From: Erythrocercus mccallii
Taxonomy: Eukaryota > Chordata > Aves > Passeriformes > Dicruridae
Direction of reading: 5' to 3'
Assembly: GCA_013397435.1 (NCBI GenBank)
Contig: VZRG01001309.1
Span: 1 to 64,000 of the forward strand
Length of the DNA: 64,000 nucleotides
Within the stretch, counting starts at the first letter, position 1, and each line of letters opens with the position of its first letter. Positions 61,101-64,000 of the stretch are shown piece by piece. Both the position numbers and the translations under genes were made by a program. The notes under the pieces were generated by a model. It ran no database searches. It saw nothing but the letters and a program-made list of their open reading frames with translations, and had not been told where the DNA came from.

Positions 61101-63294
61101 AAGAAATTAAAGAAAATATGAACAAGATCTATGGTTTGATTCAAAGAAAGATAAGCAGTATTTTAGTTTCACAGCACATCAGAAATAAAAATTTGGAACT
61201 GCATTTTTTATTGCCATAGGCTATGACAATTTGCTTTGACTGTAATTTAAAAAGTACAATCTTGATTTCTATTAGTATTTCAATTGCATGAACTAAGAAA
61301 ATTAATTAATGAATGAATAGGAGAGAGACCAGGGATATTAAAGATACCATTGTTTCTAATATTAAGGGATACAATAGCTACTTTTTAGTTCTGGTTCACA
61401 TGTCCAGGAAGAAACATTCAATGAATCCAGTATCCCAAACATGTTTTTTCTACTGAATGTTAGTTTAAACAGATCTGAGTGGATGTGCAGTTTCCTGACA
61501 CAGCCCAAGTATACAGACAAGAGCAAGAGCATAATTCAGCTTACCGAGAGTGTTGCCTCCTTCCTGTTGTTGTATGTGTCCAGGTACTCCTGCAGCTCTA
61601 GAACACTGAACTTCAGCTTTTCAAGAAGGCCACAAGAGAGCAGCTGGAGAAATGAAATCAAAGGGTCTGTAAATGTCACTATAAAAGAAGGTATTGGTAG
61701 ATAGTATAGGAAAAATATTGCAAAAGAATACTTAGATTTACATATACTAATATTGAAAAATATTTACATTTATGCAAAAATCTACATAACTAGGATACTA
61801 TACTGAAAAGCCATCAGCAAAAGTTGCACCTATGATAATGTGGAATTGAAATTGTGTTTTGTGTTTAATGACTTAGCAGAGGACTTCTCTAAAATGAAAC
61901 AGTACACAAAGCTTAACCAGTTTCTCTCCACAGCTCTCTGATATTGTAAGGCACAGCTCTTCCATGGTCACAACAGTGGGCCCAAGATTACACTTGGCCA
62001 GTTTCTACCTCTAGAACAGTGTGTGGGAGGTCACACTGTCCTGATGCTGCTGGATAAACACGAGCCAGAATTAAGACAATGGGAAGGGCCATCTCATTCA
62101 TTCCCTAATATATATTTTTATAGAATTATAGAATAATTGAGGTTGAAAAAGACTTCCAAGATCAAGTCTAACCTTTGATAAATACCATCATGCCCAATAA
62201 ACCATATCACAAAGTGCCACATCATCTTGTTTTTTAAACACTTCCAGGGACAGTGACTTTACTGCTTCCCTGGGCATCCTGTTCCAATACTTCACACTCT
62301 TTCAGTGAAAAAACTTTTCCTAATATCTAACCTGAACCTCCTCTGGCACAACCTGATGCTGTTCCCTCTTGTCTGGTCACTGGTTGCCAGGGGGAAAAAG
62401 CTGCCTGTCACCGTGGCTACACCCTCCTTTCAGGCAGTTGTAGGGAGCAATAAGGTCTCCCCTGAGCCTCCTTTTCTCCAGGCTAAACACCCCCAGCTCC
62501 CTCAGCCACTCCTCACAGGACTTGCACTCCACACCCTTCTCCAGCTCCGTTTCCCTTCTCTGGACAGGCTCCAGCCCCTCAATGTCCTTCCTGCAGTGAG
62601 GAGCCCAGAACTGGATACAGGATTTGAGGTGTGGCCTCAGCAGTGCTGAGTACAGGGGCACAATCACTGCCCTGCTCCTGCTGGCCACACCATTGCTGAT
62701 CCAGGCCAGGATGACATTGGCCACCTTGGCACAGCTGGCTCATCTTCAGCCAGCCTGATCCAGCTCACATCACAGTTGATTCAAATGAAACCACTACACA
62801 TACTACCATCTTTCATGCTGAACAATGTAAAAAATAGGTGCTTCTTTTTCATTTGTGGAGCCAACTGGGTCCAGTAGGCATCTGTTTTATATTGGGGTTT
62901 GACACACAGGCTCAACACATCATAACTATTCTGTGAGTCTATGATTTTATACTGCCCATCTGTCATTACTTACCTAACAAAGTAATACAGAAAATGAATG
63001 GAAATATGCTTTTGAACAGGAGAGAAAAAAATATAAGATAGGAGGAGAATTCCTTTTTGACATATCTGTTCAGGAGTTGTTCAAAAGTGAAACAGCCAGT
63101 AAAATAACACACTGCAATTAATCTTTTGAAAGGAATATACTTACTGTTTCTGCATCTACAAAAAGGGTGGGACATTCTGAACATGATGTTAACATCTGAG
63201 AAGACCTCACAAACTTGGAGCCTATTCCTCTCAAGTTGTCTCCCAAGTAACTAGCTGCATCACAGGTTAGGAAGCAGAATCTTTTCTGAATATT
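48929..63294 (-). CDS. FRY: FRY (Furry homologue), C-terminal part, partial
   Basis: FRY is a very large scaffold (about 3,000 aa in vertebrates) that binds NDR/LATS kinases and microtubules and is needed for chromosome alignment and cell polarity. The last six coding exons (63145-63294, 61545-61643, 61006-61089, 51405-51515, 49745-49938, 48929-49187) join in phase to 298 residues plus TGA. Recognised C-terminal blocks include [60 protein letters not shown] and MIRRAQSYRVINTFLPDSSV. The order and orientation relative to ZAR1L and BRCA2 match other vertebrates. One intron uses a GC donor. A possible further exon fragment touches the window edge. The rest of the gene lies beyond 64000. Confidence 0.94.
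49745..49938 (-). CDS. FRY: FRY penultimate exon (GC donor)
   Basis: Acceptor tggaacag. It encodes LLNMSRELSELKKNLKDATA through SMLECLKNNELVKAVRQIRE. It ends TGCAG|GCAAGT, a GC donor with otherwise perfect consensus. The split codon AG+G gives Arg and the frame continues into ILWPND. Confidence 0.92.
51405..51515 (-). CDS. FRY: FRY exon
   Basis: Acceptor tttccttag, donor CCAGAG|GTATGT. 37 codons: [20 protein letters not shown] then SYCKLIGQVHEVSSMPE. Phase 0 on both sides. It is Leu-rich and helical in type. Confidence 0.93.
51606..51640. repeat. (TATTT)n-like AT-rich simple repeat
   Basis: Short run of TTTTA and TTA units in the FRY intron just upstream (in gene direction) of the 51405-51515 exon. 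Confidence 0.75.
53210..53905 (+). mobile_element. CR1 LINE 3' fragment in FRY intron
   Basis: Plus-strand copy. Translated pieces read FNKSKCKGLHLRWGNPRHEQ and, further on, ERFRLDVRKNFFTQRVVRHW, both CR1 ORF2 C-terminal patterns. The 3' UTR ends near CATTTTATGATCC at about 53890-53905. Stops and indels break it. The left edge begins around a FADDTE-like remnant and is approximate. Confidence 0.88.
61006..61089 (-). CDS. FRY: FRY exon
   Basis: Acceptor ctgaaaacag, donor GAGAAG|GTAATG. 28 codons: [20 protein letters not shown] then QPGDSEEK. Phase 0 on both sides. Confidence 0.93.
61545..61643 (-). CDS. FRY: FRY exon
   Basis: Acceptor tttctccag, donor CTCTCG|GTAAGC. 33 codons: [20 protein letters not shown] then LDTYNNRKEATLS. 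Only this frame is open. Confidence 0.93.
62113..62760 (-). mobile_element. CR1 LINE 3' fragment in FRY intron
   Basis: Minus-strand copy. The minus-strand ORF at 62377-62724 reads SRSRAVIVPLYSALLRPHLK, then FSLEKRRLRGDLIAPYNCLK, the C terminus of CR1 ORF2. The 3' end carries the tandem AGAATTATAGAATAATTG-type terminus at 62120-62138 (plus strand). It has one fairly long open stretch but is truncated at the 5' end. Confidence 0.92.
63145..63294 (-). CDS. FRY: FRY exon
   Basis: Acceptor gctttccag, donor GAAACA|GTAAGT. 50 codons: [20 protein letters not shown], then [20 protein letters not shown] and CPTLFVDAET. Phase 0 on both sides. Confidence 0.93.
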
Positions 63295-63969
63295 CTGGAA
63301 AGCAGAATACAGTTTATTACATTATTTACTCAAGTATGAGCTTCTTTCCTTTATAAACAAATGGCATGGTTGTTTTTCTTTGCATAATGAAGTGCAAAAG
63401 AGACCATCTCCCTGTGGAGAACTGAATGTCTGCTCTAGGACACTGAATAGGAGTTATTATGCTGGAGACAGTGTACAGCTGGGCAGCTGTGAAACTAATT
63501 ACAGAGTTCATCATAGCCTACTACTGAAATACATTCTTTCCTGTAAAGACAAATCAATCTTTATAAGCCTTTTAGCCACAAGCCTTTTTTCTTGTCTCTA
63601 CAGGGTTAACAGAGTTGATCAGCACATTACTTCTTCTGCCTATTCCGGGCATTGTTTTGTTAATATTCTTGTCAAGCGGCTAATCACATAATATAAAAGA
63701 CATACTAATGCCAAACAGCAGCACAGAAAAATCAGAAAAAACCTTTTGTTTTCCCCTGTGGGAAGAACCTTCTTACTAAAACTTTACTGCTGCTTGGGAA
63801 GATTCCAGAAATACTGCACTGCATCCAGGAATTATTCTTCTCAGCAGATTTTTTTTTAATGTTTTGAGTCCTAAACCAGTCTAGTCTACTAGAAACATTC
63901 TAGTGCTTTTCAGTAACTAATATATAAAGTGAAAAATGAATAAAAATAATATATTAAACTTGCACTAAC

Positions 63970-64000
63970 CTAAACAAGGATCTTCATAAATATCCATCAG
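63970..64000 (-). CDS. FRY: Possible FRY exon fragment at the window edge
   Basis: Reads LMDIYEDPCL then one base before TTTAG|GTTAGT. The other two frames contain stops. The exon would end in phase 1, but the next FRY exon starts in phase 0, so either a small exon lies between them or this is not an exon. Confidence 0.35.

Noticed and set aside
62305..62649. 114-codon plus-strand ORF
   Set aside because: It is antisense to the CR1 ORF2 fragment.
1..64000. CRISPR arrays, tRNA/rRNA genes, phage or bacterial defence systems
   Set aside because: No regularly spaced repeats, cloverleaf genes or prokaryotic operons were seen; the whole window is spliced vertebrate sequence.

Overview
The window is nuclear DNA from a bird. 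It has long introns with GT-AG splicing, CpG islands at promoters, and decayed CR1 LINE copies of the kind common in avian genomes. The protein-coding genes match the conserved vertebrate block FRY - ZAR1L - BRCA2 - N4BP2L1 (human 13q12-13), read here in the opposite orientation. I cannot name the species from sequence alone.

Layout: (1) 1-7287, plus strand: the last four coding exons of N4BP2L1. The exon with its P-loop must lie upstream of the window. (2) 8321-43100, minus strand: a complete BRCA2. All 26 coding exons (2-27 in human numbering) were placed, each with splice sites in a consistent phase. Together they give 10,146 nt, or 3,381 residues. The non-coding exon 1 lies in a CpG island at about 42.7-43.5 kb. 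(3) 45060-47095, plus strand: ZAR1L, complete in four coding exons (302 residues). It is divergent from BRCA2 and has a probable oocyte promoter just upstream. (4) 48929-64000, minus strand: the last six coding exons of FRY, plus a possible seventh cut by the window edge. N4BP2L1 and BRCA2 converge at their 3' ends, as do ZAR1L and FRY.

Repeats: a 1.6 kb CR1 in BRCA2 intron 20, a short CR1 tail in ZAR1L intron 1, and two CR1 fragments in FRY introns. A few simple repeats are also present. I saw no CRISPR array, tRNA, rRNA or bacterial-type system.

Function: BRCA2 loads RAD51 on single-stranded DNA. The translation keeps the PALB2-binding helix, six intact BRC repeats, an LxxIxE phosphatase-docking motif, the PhePP motif, the DSS1/ssDNA-binding domain with tower, and the C-terminal region. 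ZAR1L is a germline zinc-finger RNA-binding protein. FRY is a giant NDR-kinase/microtubule scaffold. N4BP2L1 is a small P-loop kinase-like protein. No new system was found. The most useful oddities are a relic of BRC3 that has lost its RAD51-contact residues, absence of the C-terminal CDK-type Ser-Pro, a GC-AG intron in FRY, and a Pumilio-type motif overlapping the ZAR1L poly(A) signal.
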